Source: Membranihabitans marinus
Lineage (GTDB): Bacteria; Bacteroidota; Bacteroidia; Chitinophagales; Saprospiraceae
Reading direction: 5' to 3'
NCBI RefSeq assembly: GCF_021729155.1
Contig: NZ_JAJQYA010000010.1
Location: 62,001 to 126,000 of the forward strand
DNA length: 64,000 nucleotides
The translations under genes and the position numbers were made by a program. Positions 16,860 to 27,330 of this stretch are shown here, piece after piece (positions within the stretch are counted from its first letter, which is position 1; every line of letters begins with the position of its first letter). The notes beneath the pieces are model-generated. The model searched no databases and was not told the origin of the DNA. It saw only the letters and a list, made by a program, of their open reading frames with translations.

Positions 16860-19151
16860 TTACATGCTAATAATATAACTTAACATCGGGATGAGTCCCA
16901 ATTGATATTTATCGAAAGTTTTATCGAGAAAAGGATCAAAATATCTATAGGCCAGATTTTCTTTATTCAAAACATTGGACAAATCCATGCTTATCATTGA
17001 ATATCTTTTGTCGTGATTTATTTTGTAGTAAATCCTAAAATAAGATCGCAGTACATTGGGCTGCTGAATGGTAAATTCACTGCCATTGACATATTTCGTG
17101 GTTTGAGCTGCTCTGGATGCCTCCTCATCAATGAGAGAAGTCCAGTATCCACCAGCATAGATCAATTGTAAATTGATTCCTAGGGTTTTGTTTTTTTCAT
17201 GGTCAGACCAATCAAATTCCTTTCCTATGACTGCATTGAAAATAAATTGGGTATTGTATCTGGTGTTTTTCCAATCGTCAAAGGAAGGGTTTTTAAATTT
17301 TGAATCAAATAGGGAAGTGGAAATCCTGTAAAACATTCCATTGTTTAAATAATAATTATAGCTCATTTCCAAACCGTAATTTTTCCCCTTTCCAGTCGTC
17401 GACAATTCTTGAGAGGGATATTGCTCCAGTTGATTGAGAGCAGAAAATCCATTGTTGTCCACAGCGACGTCTGATAGTGATTCGTAGTAAAGTGTTGCAT
17501 TGAAATGACTTTTGTCTAAATTAAAATCATAGGCAATGCTGGATTTCCAAGACGACATCATATCCAAACTAGCATTGGCCGCAGAAGAAAGTAGAATTAA
17601 ATAGGTTTGCTGTTTGTGATGAATGCCGGAATTCAATGAAATTTTTTGATTCTGATCTAGGTATCGAAGAATTTGTATGCGGGGTTCTATGTCCGTCGAT
17701 TGCGATGAAGTATTGTGCTGTAGACCTAGACTCAGTCCTATGGTCCAATAATCTTTAATGTATTTTATCTGCGAATACGGACGTATTAATCCTCCACTGG
17801 CATCATTGCCTAGGTTGGATAGGGTTTCTGTGGAATAATCCAAGTTGCCCGACCACAAAGTCATGCTTCCTCCATATAGCCATTTCCAAGAAGGGGAAAT
17901 AGATTGTTCGATCTTGGTATCAAAACCGTATTTGGCTAGACTAGAGTGATCTTCACTTTTTCGAGAAGGCAAATCGTTGTAAAAATCAGAGCGATCATCT
18001 GATCTGCCAGACACGACCATGGTCGAATGCCAGTTGCTTCCATTTTTTAATTGATGATTTACCGATAATCCTAAAATGCCTATTTTAGAATTATAGTCTA
18101 TGGTTTGAAGATCTTTTTCTACTTCTCTGAGACTGTCGACTTGACCTTCAAATAAATTGCTATTGTCTCCACCAATGGCGAAAAATTGCCACTGTGTTCG
18201 TTGGTTTTGTTTGAAAGTTAAGTTCAATGACAAATCTTGGTAATTAATGGTTTCTCCTCCAAAATCAACTCCCAATTTACTCAACAAACCTACAGTTGAA
18301 TATCTATAATTAGCGACATAACTCAATCGATCACTTAGTGGACCATTGAGGGCTAGATCGATGCCATTTAATCCGGCTTGACCGGTAAAATGCATTTTGT
18401 CCTCACTGCCAGATTGAAAATAATAGTCCAGGCTTCCCGCCGTGGACTGGCCTATTGATATGGGCTGAACACCAGTGTGAATCCTGCTCTCGTCCAATAA
18501 CTGTGCACTTATCATGCTTACTCCACCTCCATTGGCGGTTGGACGGTCGGTCGCTGTACCGGCATTGGCCAGATGATTGGGATTGACGATTTCTACTCCT
18601 TGAATATAATAATTCATATTGTTCGGACTATTGCCTCGAATGGAAAGATTATTGGCTTGGTCGTTGTCATTTAATACCCCTGGATAGACTGTAGCCAATC
18701 GAGCCGGATCATAAAAGGTGGCTGGAAATCGACGGACTTGTTCCTGAGTCATTACATAAATACTGGAAAGAGTAGATATGGGTTGACCATGATTTCCCGC
18801 CTTGATGACCACTTCTTCTAAAGGTATAGTAGTGGGACTCATTTCAAATACCACTTCCTTGGTATCGATGTGCTCAATGGCATATTCTGGTATTTTGACC
18901 ATTTTATATCCGATAGAAGAAAGGTGGACTTGGTAAATGCCAAAGGGAATATTTTTAATCACAAATTTGCCTATTGAGTCCGTGATGGCATTGTAACTGC
19001 CATTGCTATTTTCTAGTACAATGGTCGCATAGGGTAGACCATCTAGACTATTTTGGATTCTTACTTCACCAGTGAAATCGGTTTGATTATTTTGTCCAAA
19101 CATTAAAATTGGGAAAAAAATGAATATCAAGAAGCGAATATCGATGGTCAT
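16860..19151 (-). CDS. TonB-dependent receptor with carboxypeptidase-regulatory-like domain
   Basis: A 763-residue outer-membrane receptor. It has a signal peptide (ending near LMFGQ), an N-terminal carboxypeptidase-regulatory-like domain (about residues 26-105; TGEVRIQNSLDGLPYATIVL), a plug domain with TIPLEEVVIKAG and LSIRGNSPNNMNYYIQG (about 110-230), and a 22-strand-type barrel. It lacks the SusC signature and has no SusD partner, so it belongs to the ordinary TonB-receptor group that imports metal chelates or other small ligands. The TMEM220-like gene follows in the same operon. The ligand is unknown. Confidence 0.88.
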   Translation of the reverse strand: MTIDIRFLIFIFFPILMFGQNNQTDFTGEVRIQNSLDGLPYATIVLENSNGSYNAITDSIGKFVIKNIPFGIYQVHLSSIGYKMVKIPEYAIEHIDTKEVVFEMSPTTIPLEEVVIKAGNHGQPISTLSSIYVMTQEQVRRFPATFYDPARLATVYPGVLNDNDQANNLSIRGNSPNNMNYYIQGVEIVNPNHLANAGTATDRPTANGGGVSMISAQLLDESRIHTGVQPISIGQSTAGSLDYYFQSGSEDKMHFTGQAGLNGIDLALNGPLSDRLSYVANYRYSTVGLLSKLGVDFGGETINYQDLSLNLTFKQNQRTQWQFFAIGGDNSNLFEGQVDSLREVEKDLQTIDYNSKIGILGLSVNHQLKNGSNWHSTMVVSGRSDDRSDFYNDLPSRKSEDHSSLAKYGFDTKIEQSISPSWKWLYGGSMTLWSGNLDYSTETLSNLGNDASGGLIRPYSQIKYIKDYWTIGLSLGLQHNTSSQSTDIEPRIQILRYLDQNQKISLNSGIHHKQQTYLILLSSAANASLDMMSSWKSSIAYDFNLDKSHFNATLYYESLSDVAVDNNGFSALNQLEQYPSQELSTTGKGKNYGLEMSYNYYLNNGMFYRISTSLFDSKFKNPSFDDWKNTRYNTQFIFNAVIGKEFDWSDHEKNKTLGINLQLIYAGGYWTSLIDEEASRAAQTTKYVNGSEFTIQQPNVLRSYFRIYYKINHDKRYSMISMDLSNVLNKENLAYRYFDPFLDKTFDKYQLGLIPMLSYIISM

Positions 19152-19287
19152 AATATTATTTTTGGAGAATAGGTAAACCTAGGCAATATTCGCAATTAAC
19201 CATGAATTTTCCAAGTAATATTCCCAGTCTAACCCAATTTATATTGTATCTAAGAGCTGAGCCATGATGACCAGTAAATCAGTGATA

Positions 19288-19947
19288 TTACGGCTGTTGT
19301 TTTAGTAGTGATTTATAGTTTTTTTCAAATTTCTCAACCTTGGGTCTGGTCACATTTTGAATGTAAGGATTGCCGGGGTGAGCGGGGTAGTAGTCTTGGT
19401 GATAATCTTCCGCTTCATAAAATTTGGAGAATTCAGTAACCTCAGTAGCAATGACTTGATTCCATTTGCCGGATTCATTTAAATCTTCAATGTATTGATC
19501 GATGATGTCTTTCTCCGTTATATTTCGATAGAATGCTATGGAACGATATTGACTACCTACATCTGGTCCTTGACGATTGACTTGTGTTGGGTCGTGGGCT
19601 GCCATAAAAAACACTTCGAGCAAGGTCGGAAAATCAATGGTAGTGGAGTCGTAGTAAATTTGAATGGCTTCCGCATGCCCAGTAAGTCCAGTACCTATGG
19701 TTTCATAACTGGGGTTGTCGGTTTGACCACCTGCATAGCCAGATATTACTCGGTTTACCCCATTGAGTTTTTCAAAAATAGCTTCCGTACACCAAAAACA
19801 TCCACCAGCCAAGGTGGCTATAGATTCGCCTTCCATAACTATGGTTTGAGTGGAATTAGTCATCATTTTCCCTGAAGAACTGCCATTGTCACATTGTAAT
19901 ATAAGACCGATAATGGGTGATAATAGATAGAAAAGTGTAAGTTTCAT
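19288..19947 (-). CDS. msrA: Peptide-methionine (S)-S-oxide reductase, lipoprotein form
   Basis: Repairs methionine-S-sulfoxide in oxidised proteins. The catalytic motif GGCFWCTEAIFEKLNGV is present near residue 48, as are YAGG, the GHAEAIQIYYD segment and the YHQDYYPAHPGNPYI region that closes MsrA domains. The ATG at 19947 gives a signal with a lipobox-like LILQC, so the enzyme is probably anchored in the periplasm. A TTG 33 bp upstream is a less likely start. There is no fused MsrB domain. It stands 136 bp downstream, in transcription terms upstream, of the TonB receptor, on the same strand. Confidence 0.93.
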   Translation of the reverse strand: MKLTLFYLLSPIIGLILQCDNGSSSGKMMTNSTQTIVMEGESIATLAGGCFWCTEAIFEKLNGVNRVISGYAGGQTDNPSYETIGTGLTGHAEAIQIYYDSTTIDFPTLLEVFFMAAHDPTQVNRQGPDVGSQYRSIAFYRNITEKDIIDQYIEDLNESGKWNQVIATEVTEFSKFYEAEDYHQDYYPAHPGNPYIQNVTRPKVEKFEKNYKSLLKQQP

Positions 19948-20323
19948 AATCGTTGCTGAATTGAATTGTTTAATAGCCAATATACTTATTAATACAATTA
20001 TATAATTTTTATTGTTGCAGAATAGATTATTTCTTATTGAGGAATTTGCAATATTGTGATCTAATTTTGAATAATCGAAATTATTGAATCAAATATTTTT
20101 TATTAAATTATAATTCACGTTCAAATATTTTTTAAAATTTCCACATAATAGTTTGTTTAGAATTTTTTAACAATTGTATTACAGAATAACTATCACAAAA
20201 GTTAGGTCTTTGTAAATTAATTATTTATATTTGATTAATCAATCTAGTGAAATTTCTTGTTTTGCTAGTTTGACCATGTTGATCTTAAGTGAGTATAATT
20301 TCAAGGGGGGCCTTAAGTGTATC
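19948..20323. other. AT-rich intergenic stretch with a hairpin
   Basis: About 376 bp upstream of msrA without a gene. A perfect 8-bp stem (gccttaag 20310-20317, cttaaggc 20323-20330, 5-bp loop) is followed by a T-run on the + strand and overlaps the stop codon of the AI-2E permease gene. No + strand gene precedes it, so its role as a terminator is doubtful. Confidence 0.4.
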
Positions 20324-21463
20324 TTAAGGCTCTTTTTTATTGGTAGTCTTAGATAGGTAATTGATTAATCGATATTTTTCCTGATCGTATTCCCGTAAAA
20401 ACATATTTTTATTTTTGGCTAAATCCTTATCCAACAATAGTCCAAATGGTTTGAGAAGTTCTATATGATCAAATAGAATTCTAATAATAGCAATTACTGG
20501 TAAGGCAATGACCAATCCAGCTAAACCCCATGTCAATCCACCAGCTACCATAGCTACAATGGCTGCAAAAGGATTGAGTTTCATCGTCCCCCCGACCACC
20601 TTTGGAGTAATGATATTGCCCTCTATCTGTTGAATGACTTGATAGATAATAACCACTCCTAATGGCTTCCACAGTGAATCTTCAGTGGCGAATGCATAGA
20701 AAAAAGGCAGGGTTCCACCCAAAGTTGTACCGATGTAGGGAAATATGGTGAGTACTGCCGCCAATGCTCCCCATAAAATGGGATATCCTATGCCCAAAAG
20801 CCAAAGGCCTAAACTATTTAAAATGGCTAAGATGACCATGACCAATAATCGACCCAAAAAATATTGTTGACTTATCTTGCTAATACTGTCGAGCAAACCG
20901 AGGATTTCACCTCTATTGGACTTTGGAAATTGACTGATAATAAAGTTTCGAAACGCATCCTTATACAAGAGAATGAAGAATATATACACCATACAGATTA
21001 AGGACTGCAAAAGAAAAGCAGAAGAACTGGACAAACCTTTTGAAAGAAATGAGGTCGGTAATTCTACGATGAGAGCGATTTGGGAATCTATCCAATCTCT
21101 TACCACATCGGTGCTCAGGTTGAATTTGTCGGCTACAAAATAATTGATCTTGTTGATGCCATTGGTAAGCTGGGTTTTGATCTCAGATAATTCAGAAAAA
21201 ACTTGATATATCTGTAAAGAGAAAAAATAGGTGATTAATCCTAGCGATCCTAAAATAGTGAGAAAACACAATACTATGGATAGCCAATTAATTTTTAGCA
21301 TCCGGTTGAAAAAATTATATAGGGGAAGAATCAGCAGGGATAGAAAAATAGAAAAAATAATGGGGGTTAAAAAAGTCTGCCCATAAATAAATATTAGCCA
21401 TAGAATGACGACAGATACCAAGATACTGCTCAATTTGGTCCAATTAAATATGTGGTTAGTCAT
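20324..21463 (-). CDS. AI-2E family transporter (PF01594)
   Basis: The 379-residue polytopic inner-membrane protein has about eight membrane helices. Conserved C-terminal features of the AI-2E/PerM permease family include LWGALAAVLTIFPYIGTTL, the QQIEGNIITPKVVGG motif and LAGLVIALPVIAIIRI. Members are thought to export small molecules or ions. Only a few act on autoinducer-2, so the name should not be taken as function. It is transcribed alone and diverges from the haem-binding lipoprotein gene across 225 bp. Confidence 0.9.
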   Translation of the reverse strand: MTNHIFNWTKLSSILVSVVILWLIFIYGQTFLTPIIFSIFLSLLILPLYNFFNRMLKINWLSIVLCFLTILGSLGLITYFFSLQIYQVFSELSEIKTQLTNGINKINYFVADKFNLSTDVVRDWIDSQIALIVELPTSFLSKGLSSSSAFLLQSLICMVYIFFILLYKDAFRNFIISQFPKSNRGEILGLLDSISKISQQYFLGRLLVMVILAILNSLGLWLLGIGYPILWGALAAVLTIFPYIGTTLGGTLPFFYAFATEDSLWKPLGVVIIYQVIQQIEGNIITPKVVGGTMKLNPFAAIVAMVAGGLTWGLAGLVIALPVIAIIRILFDHIELLKPFGLLLDKDLAKNKNMFLREYDQEKYRLINYLSKTTNKKEP

Positions 21464-21688
21464 GGCTTTAAAATTTTCAAATAAAGTAACAATTTTAATG
21501 CAACTTTTAAATAAAAAAAACTCTATGTGTGCTTATTAAAATAGAATTTCAAATATATTTACTAGACATTGTTGTTTTATGCAATAATATCTGGCATAAA
21601 AAAGCTGTAATCCAGGTGTATATTTTGAATTGCATGTAATTTACTGTTTTTAATTCTTTCTTGTTTTGAATGTGTTTAAACTTTTCCC

Positions 21689-24600
21689 ATGTATAAAAAT
21701 ATTTATTATATTTTTCTTAGCACTATTTTGATATTATCTCATTTTCAGTGCAATCAAAGTCCTCGTTCGGAAGATATTTCCTTTTCTAGTCTGGATGAGG
21801 AAGAAAAACGATGGCCAGAAAATGCCCTTAAAGGTATACAGCTCGCTGATGATGTAGAAGTAGCCTTGTTTGCCAATGAGCCTATGTTGATCAATCCAAC
21901 CAATATAGATGTCGATCATCGTGGCAGAGTTTATGTCTGTGAGGCATATAATTATAGAAATCGATTGACTGGTAATCCCGTCAAGACTGAGGGCGATAGA
22001 ATATTGATATTGACGGATACCGATGGCGATGGCCAAGCAGATGATCAGAAGGTTTTTTATCAAGATTCTAGCCTCCAAGCTCCTATTGGAATAATGGTAT
22101 TGGGACATCGTGTCTTAGTATCTCAAAGTCCTTATGTATGGTTGTTGACCGATGAGGATGGAGATGACGTAGCCGACAAAAAAGAAATTATTTTTCAAGG
22201 GATTGAAGGAGTACAACACGATCACGGCGTCCATGCCTTTGTTTTTGGACCAGATGGTAAGTTTTACTTTAATTTTGGAAATGAAGGAAAGCAATTGTTG
22301 GACAAAGAGGGACAGCCAGTAAAAGATAAATATGGCCAAGTCATAGATTTTAAAAAATACCGCCACGGTATGGTCTTTCGATGTGACCAAAATTTTGAAA
22401 ATTTAGAGATACTTGGACATAATTTTAGAAATCCATATGAAGTGGCCATCGATAGCTACGGCACCATGTGGCAATCCGACAATGATGACGATGGCAATAG
22501 AGGAGTGAGAATCAATTACGTCATGGATTATGGAAATTATGGTTTTAGAGATGAAATAACAGGTGGTAGCTGGAGAGAATATAGAACGAACATGGAGGAT
22601 TCAATCCCCTATCGACACTGGCACCTCAACGATCCAGGTGTGGTACCCAATGTACTGCAAACAGGGGCGGGTTCTCCAACAGGTATACTGGTTTATGAAG
22701 GAGATATGCTATCGGACAAGTACCGCAATCAACTCATACATTGCGATGCCGGGCCCAATGTGTTGAGATCGTACTCTATTTCCAATCAAGGTAGTGGATA
22801 TACCGCTGCCATAAACAATATTATGGTAGGTGAAGAGGACCAGTGGTTTCGTCCCTCTGATGTATGTGTAGCTCCCGATGGATCTCTATTGGTTTCTGAT
22901 TGGTATGATCCTGGAGTAGGCGGACATCAAGTAGGTGATTTGACGCGGGGCCGATTGTATAGGGTCTCGACTAATACATCTTCTTATAAACCGGTGGAAG
23001 TCGATTGGACTCAGCCTGCTGGTGCCTTATTGGGCTTGCAAAGCCCCAACCAATCGATTAGATATCATTCGTGGAATTCCTTGCACACTATGGGGAATAA
23101 GGCCGAAGCCGTATTGGCTTCATTTTTTAAGGATACTTCCCAGCCTTCTCGTATGAGGGCGAGGACATTGTGGTTGTTGGCTCAGATGAATGGCAAGGGC
23201 GAATCTTATATCGATATGGCTTTGGCCGATACCGACGCCAATATTAGGATAACTGGAATTAGAGCAGTACGACAGTTTCTGCCAGACCTCATTGTTGAAA
23301 AGCTGATGGATTTGTCTTCTGAGGCAGATAGTCAAGTATTGAGAGAGATGGCGGTTTCATTGTATAATCAATCTGGTGATAAAGCCGATGCATTGTGGAA
23401 TTCCTTGGTTGAAAAATACGATGGTTCTGATCGATGGTTTTTGGAGGCATTGGGGATAGGAGGTAAACACCAATGGTCATCGCGAATGAAATCTATTTAT
23501 TCAAAACCGGAAACTGAAGTACTGTCCAAATACAAAGATTTGGTTTGGAGGTCGAGAACGGAAAACAGCCTGCCCTATCTAATTTCTTTGGCCAGTGACC
23601 GCGATCAGTCAGTTCGAGAAAGATTACGGTACTTAAGAGCTATAGATTTTGTGGAAAATGAATCGGCTAAGAACAAAGCTTTGTTGAAAATAGTAGGTCA
23701 AGCGAATCCCTCAGAAAAAGACGAATTGACGACAATTATTCTTCGTCAAATAGATCCAGGATTTTTTAAGCAGTCGACACAAGCCCAGGCAATGGTCAAT
23801 GATATGCTTATAAAAATGAAGGGTAGTAAAGATTATTTTGATTTGATAGAACGTTTTGATATTAAGACGGAAAATTCAAATCTGGCATCGTTATTAAATC
23901 CTGAACAAGCCTTGGAACTGCGCCAAAGAGCAGTTCATTTGTTGATGAAAAACAATGGATTCAACATAGTAAAACAGCATTTAAATGCAAAAACCATTGA
24001 AGAAAAAATATCGACAATAGAGGCTGTGGAAAGAGAAGTTAATGGAGACGTGCGAGATGTATTAATATCCATGGTAGAGAACAAAAACACAGATCTGGCG
24101 GTGAGGGATAAAGCCGTATATACTTTGGGTGCATCATATGCAGGTCGAGAGTGGACATTGTCTGCTTTGGAGAATAATGAATTGGATTCTGCATTGGTGT
24201 TAATGGCCGTACAAGGTCTTAACAATTCTCGTGATCGAAGTATACAATTGCGAGCCGCAAAATTCCTAAAACAAAGTGATAATCAACATCCTCCTATTGA
24301 GGAGTTGGTGTTGAAAACCGGAAATAGAAGTGAGGGGAAATTGGTGTTTGAGCAGCATTGTGGTCTCTGTCATCAAGTAGGGGATATGGGCAATGATTTT
24401 GGTCCTAATTTATCCCAAATTGGAAGAAAATTGCCGAAATTAAGTCAATATACGGCTATTTTTTACCCCAGCGCAGGGATCAGTTTTGGGTATGAGGGGC
24501 AAACATTGACATTTAATGATGGCAATTCTACAACAGGGATTGTTGTCAGTAGAACTGAGAATCAAATAGTATTGAAATTTCCAGGCGGCAGTCAACAAAC

Positions 24601-24727
24601 TTATAATATGAGTGATATCAAGGAAATCGAAGAAGAGACGGTTTCTATGATGCCTTCAGGTCTTCAAAATGCTATGACTACTGATAAGTTGGTGGATTTG
24701 GTTGAGTTTTTAGTGGCTCTGAAGTAG
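21689..24727 (+). CDS. Large lipoprotein: membrane-bound dehydrogenase-like propeller, HEAT-like repeats and cytochrome c (PVC-type heme-binding CxxCH protein)
   Basis: The 1012-residue lipoprotein (lipobox HFQC, Cys 21) begins with a six-bladed propeller domain of the PVC membrane-bound dehydrogenase type (about residues 35-430; DTDGDGQADDQKVF, GHNFRNPYEVAIDSYG). Helical HEAT-like repeats follow (about 440-870), then a C-terminal haem-binding domain with the single CxxCH motif HCGLCHQVGDMG near residue 890 and an IGRKLPKLSQY/TTDKLVDLVEFL tail. The architecture suggests periplasmic oxidation of a sugar or alcohol with electron transfer to the haem. Such proteins are expanded in Planctomycetes and Verrucomicrobia and recur in Bacteroidota. 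The substrate is unknown. Confidence 0.87.
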   Translation: MYKNIYYIFLSTILILSHFQCNQSPRSEDISFSSLDEEEKRWPENALKGIQLADDVEVALFANEPMLINPTNIDVDHRGRVYVCEAYNYRNRLTGNPVKTEGDRILILTDTDGDGQADDQKVFYQDSSLQAPIGIMVLGHRVLVSQSPYVWLLTDEDGDDVADKKEIIFQGIEGVQHDHGVHAFVFGPDGKFYFNFGNEGKQLLDKEGQPVKDKYGQVIDFKKYRHGMVFRCDQNFENLEILGHNFRNPYEVAIDSYGTMWQSDNDDDGNRGVRINYVMDYGNYGFRDEITGGSWREYRTNMEDSIPYRHWHLNDPGVVPNVLQTGAGSPTGILVYEGDMLSDKYRNQLIHCDAGPNVLRSYSISNQGSGYTAAINNIMVGEEDQWFRPSDVCVAPDGSLLVSDWYDPGVGGHQVGDLTRGRLYRVSTNTSSYKPVEVDWTQPAGALLGLQSPNQSIRYHSWNSLHTMGNKAEAVLASFFKDTSQPSRMRARTLWLLAQMNGKGESYIDMALADTDANIRITGIRAVRQFLPDLIVEKLMDLSSEADSQVLREMAVSLYNQSGDKADALWNSLVEKYDGSDRWFLEALGIGGKHQWSSRMKSIYSKPETEVLSKYKDLVWRSRTENSLPYLISLASDRDQSVRERLRYLRAIDFVENESAKNKALLKIVGQANPSEKDELTTIILRQIDPGFFKQSTQAQAMVNDMLIKMKGSKDYFDLIERFDIKTENSNLASLLNPEQALELRQRAVHLLMKNNGFNIVKQHLNAKTIEEKISTIEAVEREVNGDVRDVLISMVENKNTDLAVRDKAVYTLGASYAGREWTLSALENNELDSALVLMAVQGLNNSRDRSIQLRAAKFLKQSDNQHPPIEELVLKTGNRSEGKLVFEQHCGLCHQVGDMGNDFGPNLSQIGRKLPKLSQYTAIFYPSAGISFGYEGQTLTFNDGNSTTGIVVSRTENQIVLKFPGGSQQTYNMSDIKEIEEETVSMMPSGLQNAMTTDKLVDLVEFLVALK

Positions 24728-24807
24728 AAATTAACATCTTTGTTTGGCTATCTTTGTTGATAGGGTGTTGATATATATCCGTCCGAAAATAAAATGAGCT
24801 AAGCAAT

Positions 24808-27264
24808 ATGTCCTCTACCAAGAATACTTCAATGTGGATCAATGTACTACTGCCCTTGCCTGTCGAACAAGCATATGGTTATACTGTCCCCATTGAATTG
24901 CAGGATAAAATTGATTTTGGTAAGCGAGTAGAAATTCAATTTGGACAAAAAAAGTTATATACCGGTCTGGTTATTGAAATTTTCCACGATATTCCCTCGA
25001 TTCCACTTAAGCCTATCAGAGATGTTTTAGACCAAGAGCCCATTTTTTTGGAAAAGCACTATCGTTTTTGGCAGTGGATATCTCAATATTATCATTGTTT
25101 TTTGGGAGAGGTGATGAATGCAGCTTTGCCAGCGCCGCTGAAGATTGATAGTGAAACCCTATTTGTGTATAATGATAATCACGTAGTGGCAGATGAGGAA
25201 TTGTCCGATGAATCTTTTCTAATTGCAGAAGCATTTGAATTTTCGCCAGAGTTGAACTGGAAGGACATTCAGGCTATTTTACAGAAAAACAATATTAAAA
25301 AGCATGTAATCCAACTTGTGGAATCCAATATTATTCACGTCAAAGAAAAGGCTATTCACAAGAAGGCGTACAATAAGGAATTGGTCATGGTTTGGGGTGA
25401 AAATTACCGAGGTAATACCGCTCAAGCATTGGAAGATACCCAAAGGTCAATGAAGCAGAGTAAGGCAGTACTGGCTTTTCAAACATTGATAAAACAAGGT
25501 GAAAAATCTATAAAGAGAGCACAAATAATTGAAAGATCGGGTACAGATAGTGCTACTATTTTAGCTTTGAAAAAGAAGGGAATTTTGGAGGAAGTACCCT
25601 ACGAAAAGGATTTTTCCCAGGCTTTGAAATTTTCATCAAAGTTGCCTCGTCTGGCGGACTTTCAAGAAAAGGCCATGGAAGAATTGAGGTTGGCTTTTCA
25701 AGATTTTGATGTCGCTCTGTTAGAAGGAGTAACTGGGAGTGGGAAAACAAGGATATATCTAGAGTGGGTGGCTGAGATGGCAAAGCAAAAAAAGCAAGTG
25801 TTGTTAATGCTACCTGAGATTGCATTGACCACCCAAATCATTATAAGGTTGCAGCAGTTGTTTGATTCTGAAGTTATTGTGTATCACAGTAAGATCTCTG
25901 AAAAGAGTAGGATGGAGGCATATTATCAAGTACAGCAAGGTGCGACATTGGTCATTGGAACTCGATCTTCCCTGTTTTTACCTTTTCCGAAACTGGGAAT
26001 GATCATTGTAGATGAAGAGCACGATAGATCCTATAAACAAAGCAATCCTGCTCCTCGGTTTCACGGCAGAGATGCCGCTATATTATTGGGCAAACAACAG
26101 GGTGCAAAAGTCTTATTGGGTACGGCTACTCCTTCCATAGAAACCTGGCATAATGTTCAAAATAACCGATACGGTCATGTAGAAATAACTAAGAGATTTG
26201 GATATATGGCATTACCGGTGCTACAAGTATTGGATTTGAAAACCAATATGATGAATGATGCTCAGAAGGAAATCAAAATGACTCCGGTTTTAGAGCAGGC
26301 CATTCACGATACCTTGGACAGTGGTCGCCAAGTGATGATATTTCAAAATAGGCGAGGTTTTGCTCCCATGTTGCAATGTGTAAATTGCGGATATATAGAG
26401 CGATGTAATGATTGCGATGTAAGCATGACTTATCATAAATTTCACAATAAGCTACAGTGCCATTACTGTCGCAAGGAAAAAAGTATTCCGAAATTCTGTC
26501 CTACATGTAAGCATTGGGGGATGGAGATTCACGGTTTGGGTACAGAAAAGATTGAGGAAGAAATCAAGGCTTTTTTCCCTAATGTCAACATTGATCGATT
26601 GGATTACGATACAGCTTCGGGTAAAAAAAGATTAGAAAGCATTTTGCAACGGTTTATGGCCAAAGAGACGCAAATATTGGTGGGTACTCAGATGATAACC
26701 AAGGGCCTGGACTTCGACCATGTTGGCTTAGTTGTTATCCCTCATGCTGATCAGTTGTTGGGTTTTCCTGACTTTCGATCATCGGAATGGGCATTTCAAA
26801 TTTTAAAGCAAGTCAGTGGAAGGGCAGGTCGAAAAGGTGATCAAGGCAAGGTCATCATTCAGACCTATCAACCCGAACACGATGTGTATCAGCATTTGTT
26901 AAAGGGTGTCAATGCGGGATTTTACCAAAGTGAATTAATTGAGCGAAAACTATTCCAATACCCTCCTTATACTCGATTGGTTAAAATCACTTTCAAGAAC
27001 AAAGACAAGGGCAAAAACGATAAGATCAGTTATGAATGCTATCGTTATTTTTTGCCGTATTTTGACAATCGCGTACATGAACCCACTCCTCCAGTAGTGT
27101 CCTATGTTCGCAGTTATCACATAATGGATATTTACATAAAACTAAAAAAGACGGCAGAAGACGGTAGATTGTTTCGTCAAAGAATCAACCACTTTGTCAA
27201 GGAAGTCAAAGGCAGACCAGGTTATTCCAATTTTAGGATTACTGTGGATATAGATCCTATATAG
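24808..27264 (+). CDS. priA: Primosomal protein N' (replication restart helicase PriA)
   Basis: DNA helicase that reloads the replisome at stalled forks. The 818-residue product has the N-terminal 3'-DNA-binding domain (PLPVEQAYGYTVP near residue 14), Walker A GVTGSGKTR near 307, the DEEH box near 401, and the helicase C-terminal lobe with LVGTQMITKGLDFDHV. The zinc-binding insertion starts near 523 with paired CxxC motifs (CVNCGYIERCNDCD, CHYC, CPTC). Length and order match the Bacteroidota PriA. This is the clearest core housekeeping gene in the window. Confidence 0.97.
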   Translation: MSSTKNTSMWINVLLPLPVEQAYGYTVPIELQDKIDFGKRVEIQFGQKKLYTGLVIEIFHDIPSIPLKPIRDVLDQEPIFLEKHYRFWQWISQYYHCFLGEVMNAALPAPLKIDSETLFVYNDNHVVADEELSDESFLIAEAFEFSPELNWKDIQAILQKNNIKKHVIQLVESNIIHVKEKAIHKKAYNKELVMVWGENYRGNTAQALEDTQRSMKQSKAVLAFQTLIKQGEKSIKRAQIIERSGTDSATILALKKKGILEEVPYEKDFSQALKFSSKLPRLADFQEKAMEELRLAFQDFDVALLEGVTGSGKTRIYLEWVAEMAKQKKQVLLMLPEIALTTQIIIRLQQLFDSEVIVYHSKISEKSRMEAYYQVQQGATLVIGTRSSLFLPFPKLGMIIVDEEHDRSYKQSNPAPRFHGRDAAILLGKQQGAKVLLGTATPSIETWHNVQNNRYGHVEITKRFGYMALPVLQVLDLKTNMMNDAQKEIKMTPVLEQAIHDTLDSGRQVMIFQNRRGFAPMLQCVNCGYIERCNDCDVSMTYHKFHNKLQCHYCRKEKSIPKFCPTCKHWGMEIHGLGTEKIEEEIKAFFPNVNIDRLDYDTASGKKRLESILQRFMAKETQILVGTQMITKGLDFDHVGLVVIPHADQLLGFPDFRSSEWAFQILKQVSGRAGRKGDQGKVIIQTYQPEHDVYQHLLKGVNAGFYQSELIERKLFQYPPYTRLVKITFKNKDKGKNDKISYECYRYFLPYFDNRVHEPTPPVVSYVRSYHIMDIYIKLKKTAEDGRLFRQRINHFVKEVKGRPGYSNFRITVDIDPI

Positions 27265-27290
27265 GACTTCATCAATAGGTTTATACTGTC

Positions 27291-27323
27291 TTATACCAAA
27301 TACGGTTATAATTGTCTGTTATA
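27291..27323. repeat. Dispersed repeat family A, copy 2
   Basis: Contains TTATACCAAAT, eight variable bases, then AATTGT, aligning with copies at 14217-14245 (opposite strand) and 42202-42235. It lies in the 66-bp gap between the convergent ends of priA and the VOC gene. Confidence 0.5.
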
Positions 27324-27330
27324 TTTCGAA

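Noticed and set aside
20310-20340. Hairpin plus T-run as a terminator on the + strand
   Set aside because: No + strand gene precedes it and the A/T run is part of the last codons of the minus-strand AI-2E gene; kept only as a note.
20324-21463. Autoinducer-2 exporter function
   Set aside because: The family name comes from one member; most AI-2E family proteins transport other things, and no quorum-sensing gene is nearby.
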